64,000 bases of DNA. It comes from JAJYKN01 sp035516155 (GTDB lineage: Bacteria; Nitrospirota; UBA9217). Shown here piece after piece: positions 17,968-27,231 of this stretch (positions are counted from its first letter, which is position 1; every line of letters starts with the position of its first letter). The position numbers and the translations under genes are program-made. The notes under the pieces were generated by a model, which worked only from the letters and a program-made list of their open reading frames with translations, was not told where the DNA came from and did not search any database. Location of the stretch: the NCBI GenBank assembly GCA_035516155.1, contig DATJAP010000001.1, positions 186,001-250,000 on the forward strand, given 5' to 3'.

Positions 17968-20538
17968 ATGATGAAGCGCGCTCGATGGTCAACTCTTATG
18001 ATAGCGGCAGTTCTGCTCATCGGCTGTACGAACGAAAAGCTCGAGGTCACCGTAAAGGCCCGCATGGACGGCCAGCCCGCGGCGCAGGCCAAAGTCACTG
18101 TTGACGGTGAAGAGCTCGGACTCACGGATGCAAGCGGATCCTTCTCGAAGATCCTTCCCAAGAAGCCCGGAGCCGAAGTGGCGGTGGAGGTCTCCAAGGA
18201 GATGCCGGGTTACCACATAAAGCCCTGGAAAGGCACGTTCGTTATGAAACTGCCCAAATCCGGAGCCGTAGAGACCTATTCGTTCGATGCCGATCTTGCT
18301 GCTTCAAAGTACATAACGATTGTCGTTACCGAGAAGGGTGCACCGGTCAAGGATGCGCTGGTCAGGGCAGAGGGAACGGATGTCGGGAAGACGGATGACC
18401 AGGGCGTCCTTGTTTACGAGTATAGCGATCTCCCCAAGAAGGGCATCGATCTCAGCGTGAGCAAATCGGGCTATGCGCCCTGGCGCAAGACCGGGTCCGT
18501 CGAGCCGGGCCAGAAGCTGGAGGCGGCGCTTACCAAGCGCGTGACCGTCTTGGTCAGTGCGCTCATGGAAGAATATGGTCAGGCAAGCGGCATCGCCGGA
18601 GTCAGGGTGAACATCAATAAGAAGGAGGCGGGCAAGACCGATGCCAAGGGCATGTTCGCCTGGTCGTACGACGGTGAGCCGGGCAAGAAGGTGCTGCTTG
18701 CACTCACGGCCCCCGGCTATATCCCTCAAACGTGGAAGACGTCAATCATTCTGGAAGGCGAGGTCAACGTCCAGCGCTATTTTTATCCCACAACGCCCAA
18801 ACCGATCAGGACGGGCATTTATCGCTTCGTCGGCAATACGCCAAACGTCGACCTGAAGGATGTCCTCACGCAGATGGAGGCGTCGGTTTCTGCCCAGCTG
18901 TTCAAGAACTCCTGTTTCCGGGAAGTCCCGTCCCAGACGCTCCGGTCCGACATGAAGCTCGCAAAGTTAAACATTGAAAAGATCGCCGCCAAGGGGTGGC
19001 GCGAAACGCCTCTTCGCAGGGCAGTTGACATGATCGTCCTCGGCAGCGTTGCCAAGGATGAGAAGGGCCTTTTGATCGAGACCAAGTTCTATACGTCCGG
19101 CGGCAAACTGATCCTGAGCCAGATCACGCGCGCCAGGAGCGCCGGCGACATCAACAGCGCGGCCAAAGAGATTGTGGCCGCCGTGCTCGAGCGGTTCCCC
19201 TTCGAAGGGACGGTGGTCGACGTTGACGGCGAGCGCTACCGGATCAACCTTGGCAAATCGGGATACCGGATATCCACGGGTACGGATTTCACGCTCCTAT
19301 CTCCCCGCATGAGTGAGACCGGCAAGGTAGCAAGTTACCGCGAGGTCGGGAGAGTCAGGGTCAAAAAGTCGGAAGCGAACGGAGCCTGGACCGAGGTGGA
19401 AGACATCAAGAAAGGTGAAAAGATTGCGATCGGCGACCGCGTGGTGCGTCGCATCTACCGCGAGGGAGAGGAGGAAAGCGCCCACAGCTACTTCGTTCTC
19501 TCGGCCAAGGGGGGGTTGCCTCCCAATGTGTTGCCGCTGGCGAACGTGAACATCTATGTGAACGACGAGTGGCTCGGCTCGACCGGCTCCGACGGAAAGG
19601 CCGAAGTACCGGTGCGCTTGGACAAGAACTTTACCCTCCTCCTCTACCGCCACGGCTATCAACAGGTGACGGAGAAGGTAAAAATTGAGAAGAACAAGGA
19701 CGCCAGGGAGTTCACGCTCACCGTCAACAACGCCGTGTTCAAGATCGACTCCGAGCCTTCATCGGCCGACGTGTACCTTGACGGCGAAAAGATCGGCAGA
19801 ACGCCCATCCTCGACGGCAGGCAAGTGCCCTTCGGATTCCACACCGTCAAAGTCTCGATCGGCGGCGACTTCCGTGACTGGGAGGAGGTAGTCGAGTTTG
19901 CCAAGAAGGAAGAAAACCGTACGGGGAGTTCGGCGATAGTGCTGCCCAAAGACTATCTCAAGATCGGTGAACGGGCCGAGCAGAAGGGCGACATCGACGC
20001 CGCAATCCTGGCATACCAGAGCACGGGGAAGGGGCATCCCGATTACTCCGTGGCGCACCACCGGCTGGCCCAGATCTATCTGGACGACAAAAGCGATTAC
20101 GAAAGCGCCATCCGCGAATTCGAGAACGTGCTGTCCCTCCCGGAGAACCAGCAGCTGGTGTATAAGCAATTCTGCGTGGCCTTTACGAACCTGGGACATG
20201 CCTATTACGAGAGAGGCAATGCGCTCGTCCAGAAGGACCGGGACGCCGCAGCGCAGAGCTTCGGCAAGGCGATCCACGATCTCCAGATCGCGAAGCAGAA
20301 CATGCGGTTCTTCCCGAACGACCATTACGACGAAGCCCTGCACGATACCTACTACTACCTGGCGCTGTCGTACCACAAGCTGTACCTGCTCACTCGGGAG
20401 AACACGATCCTGAACAGCGCGAACCTCGCCTGGCGCGAATACTTCGATTTCTTCCCCAAAAACCTCGAGGGGAACAGCACCTTCGTCCAGGCCAGGGAAT
20501 CGGCGCAGAAATACTGGGACCAGATCAAAAACCTCTAG
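17968..20538 (+). CDS. Large multi-domain lipoprotein: beta-sandwich repeats, TolB-N/CsgG-like part, PEGA, TPR
   Basis: 856 aa, lipobox LIGC (Cys20). Three beta-sandwich repeats (about 25-270) each contain a KTDxxGxF/V-type turn. A mixed region (about 285-400) resembles the N-terminal domains of TolB/CsgG-type proteins. A segment with TDFTLLSPRMSETG and KIAIGDRVVRR looks like the C-terminal domain of FlgT. A PEGA-like repeat follows (DEWLGSTGSDGKAEV), then a clear PEGA repeat (IDSEPSSADVYLDGEKIGRT). TPR helices fill the last 200 residues. GGGAGG is 7 bp before the ATG at 17968; an ATG at 17962 is too close. It looks like a periplasmic scaffold. Domain names other than PEGA and TPR are by resemblance only. 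Confidence 0.85.
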   Translation: MMKRARWSTLMIAAVLLIGCTNEKLEVTVKARMDGQPAAQAKVTVDGEELGLTDASGSFSKILPKKPGAEVAVEVSKEMPGYHIKPWKGTFVMKLPKSGAVETYSFDADLAASKYITIVVTEKGAPVKDALVRAEGTDVGKTDDQGVLVYEYSDLPKKGIDLSVSKSGYAPWRKTGSVEPGQKLEAALTKRVTVLVSALMEEYGQASGIAGVRVNINKKEAGKTDAKGMFAWSYDGEPGKKVLLALTAPGYIPQTWKTSIILEGEVNVQRYFYPTTPKPIRTGIYRFVGNTPNVDLKDVLTQMEASVSAQLFKNSCFREVPSQTLRSDMKLAKLNIEKIAAKGWRETPLRRAVDMIVLGSVAKDEKGLLIETKFYTSGGKLILSQITRARSAGDINSAAKEIVAAVLERFPFEGTVVDVDGERYRINLGKSGYRISTGTDFTLLSPRMSETGKVASYREVGRVRVKKSEANGAWTEVEDIKKGEKIAIGDRVVRRIYREGEEESAHSYFVLSAKGGLPPNVLPLANVNIYVNDEWLGSTGSDGKAEVPVRLDKNFTLLLYRHGYQQVTEKVKIEKNKDAREFTLTVNNAVFKIDSEPSSADVYLDGEKIGRTPILDGRQVPFGFHTVKVSIGGDFRDWEEVVEFAKKEENRTGSSAIVLPKDYLKIGERAEQKGDIDAAILAYQSTGKGHPDYSVAHHRLAQIYLDDKSDYESAIREFENVLSLPENQQLVYKQFCVAFTNLGHAYYERGNALVQKDRDAAAQSFGKAIHDLQIAKQNMRFFPNDHYDEALHDTYYYLALSYHKLYLLTRENTILNSANLAWREYFDFFPKNLEGNSTFVQARESAQKYWDQIKNL

Positions 20539-20557
20539 GGCCGGAGGAGGAGCTTGC

Positions 20558-21868
20558 GTGAAGGACCGGAAACTCTTTCGTGCGCTGGGTTTTGCAGCTT
20601 TGTTGGCCGTGGTCTTCGCGTCTGCGGGAGGCGCGGGCGAAATGGCGCCCTCTCCGACGGCCATCTCCTCGGGCCAACCCCGCGGCGCAGTCGCAGACCA
20701 GAATGGGGATAGGGCCAAGCCCGGTCCGATCCTGCCATCGCCGATCGGTCCCGCTGAGGTGTCTGCCGGCGTAACGGGAACAGCGCAGAAGGCTGAGGAG
20801 GAAAAACCCGGGGCCATAGAGCCGCTGTCCGTCATCTCCCTCGTGACGATCGAATCAGGCAGGAACGACCTGAATCCGCAGTGGTCTCCCTCCGGTACGT
20901 TTGTCTCCTTCGAGCGTCTCATGGGAGACAAAAAAGAGATCCATGTTGTGCTTCCTGACGGCACGCCCGTCCAAACTATTTATCACGTGCTGTCAGAAGG
21001 CGGTTCGAAGACGAAGTTCTTTTTCCCCGGCCTGTCGGACGAGACGAGCTACAACGCGGAACTGACATGGTCGCCCGATGAGACCCGGTTCGTGTACATG
21101 AGCAATGGCGGCGAAGGGAAATATGATTTGTATCTCCAGGAGTTAGGCGCGGAGTCCTCCCTGCGGCTGACGGACGACAAGGAAAAAGACGGCCAAGCGC
21201 ATTGGTCACCCGTTGCGGACCGCGTCGTCTTCGTGTCGGGGCGCACAGGGAACGGCGATGTCTACGTCCTGGACCTCGAAACCCGCGCGCTGACGCGGAT
21301 GACGCGGGGCGGCAGTGAATACCTCTACCCCCGGTGGTCGCCGGACGGCACGAAGATCGTCGTAATGCACGGCAGCAACGAGAACCATCACATCACGCTG
21401 ATCAATGACGCAGGGAAGCCCGGTGAGTCCCGGAAAGCACTCACCACCTGGCCCTATGACGACCTGCGGCCGGTGTGGTCGCCGGACGGCAAGAAGATCG
21501 CGTTCTATTCCAACTATAATGCCGCCGGTGATCAGAAACAGTGGTCGCTTATCGTCATTCACGCAGACGGTTCAGATCCCACCGAGGGAGATGGATTAGC
21601 CGCAAAGGTCGTGGCATCGGACATTCTCCCGGATGTCGAGGTCGGGCCGGCATGGATGCCGGACAGCAACCGCATCATATTCGTGAAAAACGACCGGCAG
21701 GAGTACAACCCGCTCTATATCGCGGATATCAATCAAAAGACAGTCGTGCCGATTAAAACGGACACGAGGATGAACCACGACGTGACGATCTCAGCCCAGG
21801 GGACCGTAGCATTCCGCGCCCAGGTCAATCAGTGGGACCAGATTTTTACGATGAGCCTCAGAAATTGA
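20558..21868 (+). CDS. Exported TolB-like beta-propeller protein
   Basis: A 436 aa protein with a signal peptide (about 1-27), a Pro/Ala/Gly-rich linker to about 90, and then a propeller of PD40/WD40-like blades. These are seen as repeated WSPDG/ETRFVY, WSPVADRVVFVSGRTGN, WSPDGTKIVVMHGS and WSPDGKKIAFYSN. This is the C-terminal half of a TolB-type protein; the TolB N-terminal domain is not in this protein, while a similar region occurs in the preceding gene. It starts at a GTG with an excellent GGAGGAGG 6 bp upstream. It lies 19 bp after the scaffold gene, so the two are co-translated. A role in periplasmic protein-protein contacts is inferred. Confidence 0.9.
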   Translation: MKDRKLFRALGFAALLAVVFASAGGAGEMAPSPTAISSGQPRGAVADQNGDRAKPGPILPSPIGPAEVSAGVTGTAQKAEEEKPGAIEPLSVISLVTIESGRNDLNPQWSPSGTFVSFERLMGDKKEIHVVLPDGTPVQTIYHVLSEGGSKTKFFFPGLSDETSYNAELTWSPDETRFVYMSNGGEGKYDLYLQELGAESSLRLTDDKEKDGQAHWSPVADRVVFVSGRTGNGDVYVLDLETRALTRMTRGGSEYLYPRWSPDGTKIVVMHGSNENHHITLINDAGKPGESRKALTTWPYDDLRPVWSPDGKKIAFYSNYNAAGDQKQWSLIVIHADGSDPTEGDGLAAKVVASDILPDVEVGPAWMPDSNRIIFVKNDRQEYNPLYIADINQKTVVPIKTDTRMNHDVTISAQGTVAFRAQVNQWDQIFTMSLRN

Positions 21869-21909
21869 ACGTCGCGAGTCAGGCGTCAGGAGTTGGAAAG
21901 AAGGAGTAG

Positions 21910-23403
21910 ATGAAGATGATGAAGCGATTCATCGTAGTCCTGTTTTCCCTGATTATAGCAACAGCCTCCTATGCTGCCGACGATGTTGTTACTCGGTCAC
22001 TGAAGCTCTTTGAAAAGCATCACTACAAAGAGGCTGCATCGCTGCTCCGCGCCGAATCCGGTTCACTCGATCAGAACAAACAGGGGGCGGCGGACCTGGT
22101 GCTCGGAATGACCTATCTCAAGAACGCTCAACTGCATCGGGAATTGCACCAGGCAGCCGCAACGGTATCTCAGAACTATCTCAAAAAGCTTGCCTCCGCA
22201 CGGGGAAAGGACCGGAGCCGTTTTGTCGACTTCTACCTCGGCAATGTCCTGTTGGAGGCGGGGAAGCCGGGCGCCGCCGCGACATATCTGGAGAAGTTCT
22301 CAGGCAATGAAGGCGTGGAACTGCGGTATCGTGCCATGGCCAAGGCATGCCTCGGCCTCTGCTACTACCGGAACAACGAAGTCCAGAAGGCGCAAGACCT
22401 CTGGGCAGCCATTGATGCATCGGACCCCGAGGCAAAGGCCGAACTTGCCGCCGCTTACAGCATGGCAGGACTGGCGGATAAGAACGCCGCTGGAATGGCT
22501 GATGAAAGCCTTTCAGCTGCCACGCGGTCCGGAAAACCGCTCTCGATGAGGATGGTCAAAAGCATCCTGGTTGTATACGCCAGGCTGGACCAGCCGGAAA
22601 AGGGCCTTGACCTGATCAATAGAACGGATATGAACAGGCATTCGTACCAGGAGATGTTCGGCAAGTCCAAGGTCATCAATTTCTATGACCCCTCGGTGTT
22701 GGACGACATGGCGACGCTTTATGGTCAGGCGAGCATACGCTATCTCGAAAAGGCGGCCTTGGACCCGAAAGCCAGAGACGCGGCGGAATTTTATCTCGGA
22801 CAGGCGTACGCTCTGTTCGGATCCCTCGAAAAGTCTTCCAAAGTCGACGCTACATTCGTATCCTCGTCGCAAATGCCGCAGTCCTACAAGAACCGTATGC
22901 GGGTGTGGCAGGGAGCTAACCTGTATCAGAAGACCCATGTGATGGCCGAGGTGCTGCGCGCCTGGGACGAGCTTGCCCGGAATCAGCCAGAGGACCCGGA
23001 CCTGCTCGCGGATATGCTCTTTAGCTGCAGCAGGCTGAAGATCGACTGTACGAGAATCATGCAAAATTCCGCTGCCGTTGTTGAGGCCGGGGAACGGAAA
23101 AGGGTCTCTACCCTGAACATCGCCATCGGGAAATACCATCTCGGCAAGTTTGACAACGCCCAAGCGGTCTCCTATCTGGAAGCAGGCCGGGACAAGAGCA
23201 ACAAAAACAAGATCGAATCGAATGATCCCGCGATGCTCGTGGACCTCGCCGAGGTCTATTATCGCACAAAAAAATTTTCCGAGGCCCTTGAGATCTATTT
23301 TGAAATGAGCAAGCAGTTTCCCGAGGTGCGCCAGATCCAGGAGGCGATGCAGGGCGTCTATGCTGTGGAGCACAATAGCGCGGGGGACGTGAAGATCAAT
23401 TAA
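21910..23403 (+). CDS. Exported TPR-repeat protein
   Basis: A 497 aa periplasmic protein with a signal peptide (cut after ASYA, about residue 22). It is built from helical repeats: RSLKLFEKHHYKEAASLLR at the start, FYLGNVLLEAGKPGAAATYL, CLGLCYYRNNEVQKAQDLW, and a last block FSEALEIYFEMSKQFPEV. AAGGAG precedes the ATG, which lies 41 bp after the propeller gene. TPR proteins hold partners together, so this may be another scaffold of the cluster. No catalytic motif was seen. Confidence 0.85.
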   Translation: MKMMKRFIVVLFSLIIATASYAADDVVTRSLKLFEKHHYKEAASLLRAESGSLDQNKQGAADLVLGMTYLKNAQLHRELHQAAATVSQNYLKKLASARGKDRSRFVDFYLGNVLLEAGKPGAAATYLEKFSGNEGVELRYRAMAKACLGLCYYRNNEVQKAQDLWAAIDASDPEAKAELAAAYSMAGLADKNAAGMADESLSAATRSGKPLSMRMVKSILVVYARLDQPEKGLDLINRTDMNRHSYQEMFGKSKVINFYDPSVLDDMATLYGQASIRYLEKAALDPKARDAAEFYLGQAYALFGSLEKSSKVDATFVSSSQMPQSYKNRMRVWQGANLYQKTHVMAEVLRAWDELARNQPEDPDLLADMLFSCSRLKIDCTRIMQNSAAVVEAGERKRVSTLNIAIGKYHLGKFDNAQAVSYLEAGRDKSNKNKIESNDPAMLVDLAEVYYRTKKFSEALEIYFEMSKQFPEVRQIQEAMQGVYAVEHNSAGDVKIN

Positions 23404-23469
23404 GCCATTCCGGATTGCAGATTGCAGACTGCGGATTTTCTCAATCCGAAATATCATGAGGAGGTAATG

Positions 23470-25083
23470 ATGAGATACACTCTGATACTGGTGATGCTAA
23501 TCGCAGTGCTGTTTGCGACGGAGACCAGCGTATGGGCAAACCGCAAGAAGGACAACAGGCCGGACGGTGGGTCCTTAAGCTACGGAGAATACGGCAGACC
23601 GGCGACGCTTGATCCGATTACAAGCAACGAGATGATCTCACTCCGGCTCAGCGAGCTTATCTTCAACGGTCTCGTCGGGATCAACGAGAAGCAGGAGATC
23701 GTGCCGGAGCTCGCGGAGAAGTGGGACCGGTCCCCGGACGGGCGCACCTACACCTTCTATCTCCGGAAAGACGTGGTCTGGCATCCGAAAGAAGGAGAAG
23801 AGCCCAAGCCGTTCACGGCAGATGACGTCGTCTTTACCTACAAGATCATGATGCACCCCAAGACGATCACGCCGCTGAAGGTGCGGTATGAATTCATCGA
23901 GAGCGTGGAAAAAATTGACGACTACGCTGTCCGATTCACTCTCAAGCGGCCGGTCCTGAACGCCCTTGCCAAGTTCAGCTTTAAAGTGATACCCCGGCAC
24001 GGCCCCGACAACGCGTCGTATCTCGCGAGAGACGATCATTTCGTGCAAGAACCCATAGGCACCGGCCCCTATCTCTTGAAAAACATCACCGACGAGCGTG
24101 AGATCATCCTTACTGCGAATGAGAACTATTTCAAGGGAAGGCCCCACATAGACAAGTTTATCGCAAAGCCCTTCGCGGACCAGAACATCATGACCCAGGC
24201 GCTCATGTTCAATGCCATCGACATGATCGTGCTGGTCAACTCACGCGACATCCCCGAGATACAGGGCGACAAGCGGTTCATCCTCCAACCTTACAACGCC
24301 CTCTCCTATTCGTTCTTCGGTTACAATATCAGAAACCCGCTCCTCGCAGACAAGCGTGTTCGCAAGGCGTTCACGTACGCGGTGAACCGGCAGGAGATGC
24401 TTGACTCGTTCTTCGGCGGGCAAGGGACGGTCATCTCCGGGCCCTTCGCGCCCGGGAGCTGGGCCTACAACCTTGATGTTCAGCCCCTGCCCTTTGATCC
24501 AGAGAAGGCAAAGGCGCTCCTCCAGGAGGCGGGCTTCACGCCCGGCCCCGACGGCATTCTACAGAAGGACGGTAAGCGTCTTGCGCTCACGCTCAAGGTC
24601 CCCATCGAGAAGGAGAGCGAGGCCGTGAAGCGCGTGGTGCTCGCCTTCAAGAACTACCTCAAGAACATCGGCGTGGACATCAACGTGGAATTTCAGGAAT
24701 GGCAGGCATGGAAGGAAGACGTGTTCCTCGAACACGACTTCGACGTCATTTTCGCGTCCTGGGTATTCGACGACTCCGCCGACATCTCCTCCCTGTTTCA
24801 TTCCGGAGAAATCGGATCGTGGAAAAACAACTTCGGCGGCTATTCCAATCCGGAAGTGGACAGCTTGATCAACGAGAGCAAGCTGACGCTCGACTATGAG
24901 AAGCGAAGGACCATCAACCGGAAGCTGCACGCAATTTTAGCCGATGAGAACCCCTATACCTTTCTCTGGACGCTCACCAATTATACAGCTTACCACAAGA
25001 GGCTCCGTCGCGTGGCCATTCATCCTTACAAATTCTTCTCCTATGCGGATGACTGGTTCATGGAAGAGAAGGACCAAAAATAG
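23470..25083 (+). CDS. Peptide-type (family 5) ABC substrate-binding protein
   Basis: A 537 aa periplasmic binding protein of the OppA/DppA family: signal peptide ending SVWA-N (type I, not a lipoprotein), then YGEYGRPATLDPITSNE and LIFNGLVGINEKQEIVPELA. The family's signature RTYTFYLRKDVVWH and FTADDVVFTYKIMM follow. GAGGAGG is 5 bp before the chosen ATG (a second ATG 3 bp earlier is too close). It delivers its ligand to the permeases encoded downstream. Ligand unknown; members bind peptides, nickel complexes, heme or sugars. Confidence 0.94.
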   Translation: MRYTLILVMLIAVLFATETSVWANRKKDNRPDGGSLSYGEYGRPATLDPITSNEMISLRLSELIFNGLVGINEKQEIVPELAEKWDRSPDGRTYTFYLRKDVVWHPKEGEEPKPFTADDVVFTYKIMMHPKTITPLKVRYEFIESVEKIDDYAVRFTLKRPVLNALAKFSFKVIPRHGPDNASYLARDDHFVQEPIGTGPYLLKNITDEREIILTANENYFKGRPHIDKFIAKPFADQNIMTQALMFNAIDMIVLVNSRDIPEIQGDKRFILQPYNALSYSFFGYNIRNPLLADKRVRKAFTYAVNRQEMLDSFFGGQGTVISGPFAPGSWAYNLDVQPLPFDPEKAKALLQEAGFTPGPDGILQKDGKRLALTLKVPIEKESEAVKRVVLAFKNYLKNIGVDINVEFQEWQAWKEDVFLEHDFDVIFASWVFDDSADISSLFHSGEIGSWKNNFGGYSNPEVDSLINESKLTLDYEKRRTINRKLHAILADENPYTFLWTLTNYTAYHKRLRRVAIHPYKFFSYADDWFMEEKDQK

Positions 25084-25211
25084 GAGGCGAAAGACAGCCA
25101 CGACTGTTGTTGACGAAGCCCGTCTCGTCGCTCGGTAACTGCGACGTCTTGGGAGCACGAATAACCACGAAACCGAAACGGGCATCGTAACCGTTGCTGT
25201 TACGTATCATC

Positions 25212-26177
25212 ATGAAATTGTCGGCGGTCAGATCCATAGCCCTGGTCCTGTCCAGGGAGCTTATTATCACAGCGCTCCTGCTCCTGGGCGTGAGCCTGGT
25301 AGTCTTCATCATTCTCTTCTTGTCTCCCGGCGAGCCGTTCAGTGTGCTGCTCGAAGGACAACTGTCAGCAGCTGCAGCCCGTGCGGGTGTTCGGGAAGCC
25401 ATGGGAGTCTCAACGTCAGCGTATGCGCAGTATCTGTCCTGGCTCGCTGGCATGCTCCAAGGGAATTTCGGCACGTCTGTTCGGACGGGCCTGCCGGTCC
25501 TCACCGAAGTGTTGCACGTCGGCGGCAACACCCTCATCCTGACCATCGGGTCGCTCCTCGTTACCCTCGCGATCGCCGTACCTATTGCGCTCTATTCCGC
25601 AGTGCGCGGCATGGACAGCATATCCTGGCCCCTCACCATGTTCTCGTATGTCGTATCGGCCCTGCCGGTGTTTTGGCTCGGTTATCTCGTCATCTACTTT
25701 TTCACCCACAGGCTCGGCCTTTTCCCGCTTGCATTCGGATTTTCAAATGAGGCGCAACGATTTCGCCGGCTCTACCAGCTTCTGCCGATCCTCGTCCTCG
25801 GCGTGGGGAACGGGACGATCAGCGAGGTGATCCGCTTTCTTCGTCAAGAGATGGCGGGAGTGATGGCCGAGGACTACATCCGGACCGCGAAGGCCAAGGG
25901 AGCATCGGTTTGGAAACATTCCTTTAAGGAAGGCCTGCTCATCCCCGTGACGGAGATCGTGGCAAGCAAGATCCCCTTCATCCTGGGCGGCGCCGTCATC
26001 GTAGAGCAGGTATTTAACTGGCCGGGCATAGGAAGGATGGCATGGCAGGCGGCGCAGGACCGGGACTACCCCGTGATTATGGGCATCACGATCATCGCTG
26101 CCGTCCTCGTGCGCATGGGCAGTCTTGTTCAAAGCGTGGTGTACGTCGCGGTGAATCCGAGAGCCTCCAAGGAGTAG
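25212..26177 (+). CDS. DppB/OppB-type ABC permease
   Basis: An inner-membrane permease of about 321 aa with six helices. The early GVSLVVFIILFLSPGEPF helix and the GNFGTSVRTGLPV loop are typical of DppB/OppB. The coupling (EAA) loop is in AEDYIRTAKAKGAS and the conserved VEQVFNWPGIG lies near the end. Start is uncertain: ATG 25212 or an in-frame TTG at 25194, neither with a clear ribosome site. It lies 128 bp after the binding protein. The AxxPLFVLLxG-like periplasmic part is shortened relative to E. coli DppB. Confidence 0.94.
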   Translation: MKLSAVRSIALVLSRELIITALLLLGVSLVVFIILFLSPGEPFSVLLEGQLSAAAARAGVREAMGVSTSAYAQYLSWLAGMLQGNFGTSVRTGLPVLTEVLHVGGNTLILTIGSLLVTLAIAVPIALYSAVRGMDSISWPLTMFSYVVSALPVFWLGYLVIYFFTHRLGLFPLAFGFSNEAQRFRRLYQLLPILVLGVGNGTISEVIRFLRQEMAGVMAEDYIRTAKAKGASVWKHSFKEGLLIPVTEIVASKIPFILGGAVIVEQVFNWPGIGRMAWQAAQDRDYPVIMGITIIAAVLVRMGSLVQSVVYVAVNPRASKE

Positions 26178-26187
26178 GGAGCGTTTT

Positions 26188-27147
26188 ATGGAAAAGGTCT
26201 GGGTAATAGAAGATCCTGATGAGCGTCCCAGAGTCCGGGAAACGAAGCCCGTCAGGAAAGAAAAAAACCTCCACGCCGGAAAGAGTCCTGCCGTTGCCTA
26301 TTCGCTTTCGATGTTCTTCTGGGGCGCAGGGCAACTGTACAATCATCGGCGCGGGAAGGGCGCTGCGTTCATGGTTCTGATGTTCCTCGCAGGGTCCGGC
26401 ACGCTTCTCGCCCTGTTCTACCGGAACGGCTTGCTTTCGTTCCTGGCTGTCCTCGGGATATCCCGTACAAACTCATTCCTGCTCGCCGAAGCCATGCTCC
26501 TGGGTATTTTGATTTTTTGGACCTACAATGCCGGCGACGCCTATCACCAGGCAAGGAAGGAACAGAAAACCCCTTTTACCGGTGTCTCCAGCCGTTTGTA
26601 TCCCGCTCTCTGCTCCCTGCTGGTCCCAGGCTGGGGACAGTTCTTGAATGGCCAGCCGATCAAAGGAAGCGTCTTCACGGGATTTTCGGTCATCGGTCTC
26701 TTTTCGATCATAACTCTTCCTCTGGCCTACTTGGCCTGGCCTTCTCTTGAGCCTTCGGACACCCGGGCCATGGTCGAAGTGATTTTTGCTGGTACAATTT
26801 TATTTACCCCCGTCATCCCCTTCCTCTGGATCATCAGCGCTTATGATGCGTTTCGGATAAGCTTCGATGACTATCGGAAGGAGCCGCTCTGGGAGCGGAT
26901 GAAGGCTGCCAACAACCGCCGCCGCGTTCAGGGGTGGGTGCGGGGTGTCTTCCCGCAGATCAAGGGGACCATCGCACTCGGCCTGTACCTGGCGCTTTGC
27001 GTGATGACAGTTCGTGATTATTTCCCCGCAAGCTACTACCAGGAGGTGCTGGCGTCGGCCAGCTTGCTCATGAAGAAACGCGGGATGACACTGCTGCCCG
27101 AACTCATCGACAGGCTGCAGGCGTTGGTAATGATGGTTGGAAGATGA
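26188..27147 (+). CDS. Unknown membrane protein between the two permease genes
   Basis: A 319 aa protein with a charged cytoplasmic N-terminus (about 1-30) and two homologous membrane modules. Each opens with a PGxGQxxNxxxxKG-type motif: FFWGAGQLYNHRRGKGAAF near 47-66 and LVPGWGQFLNGQPIKGSVF near 148-166. This pattern is shared with small TM2/DUF5683-like membrane proteins. A last helix lies near 268-290. The gene sits 10 bp after the DppB-type gene and 84 bp before the DppC-type gene, an unusual position in a peptide-transport operon. No enzymatic motif. A regulatory or assembly subunit is possible but unproven. Confidence 0.85.
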   Translation: MEKVWVIEDPDERPRVRETKPVRKEKNLHAGKSPAVAYSLSMFFWGAGQLYNHRRGKGAAFMVLMFLAGSGTLLALFYRNGLLSFLAVLGISRTNSFLLAEAMLLGILIFWTYNAGDAYHQARKEQKTPFTGVSSRLYPALCSLLVPGWGQFLNGQPIKGSVFTGFSVIGLFSIITLPLAYLAWPSLEPSDTRAMVEVIFAGTILFTPVIPFLWIISAYDAFRISFDDYRKEPLWERMKAANNRRRVQGWVRGVFPQIKGTIALGLYLALCVMTVRDYFPASYYQEVLASASLLMKKRGMTLLPELIDRLQALVMMVGR

Positions 27148-27231
27148 AGTGCACGTGCTGCCTCAATCCGGCAATGCGGTCCAGTTACCATGCATTGATA
27201 AACAACATCTTGCTACGGGGCCTTGTATCCA

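Noticed and set aside
19759..20964. 401-codon minus-strand frame opposite the PEGA/TPR and propeller genes
   Set aside because: Crosses two secure opposite-strand genes and has no protein family features.
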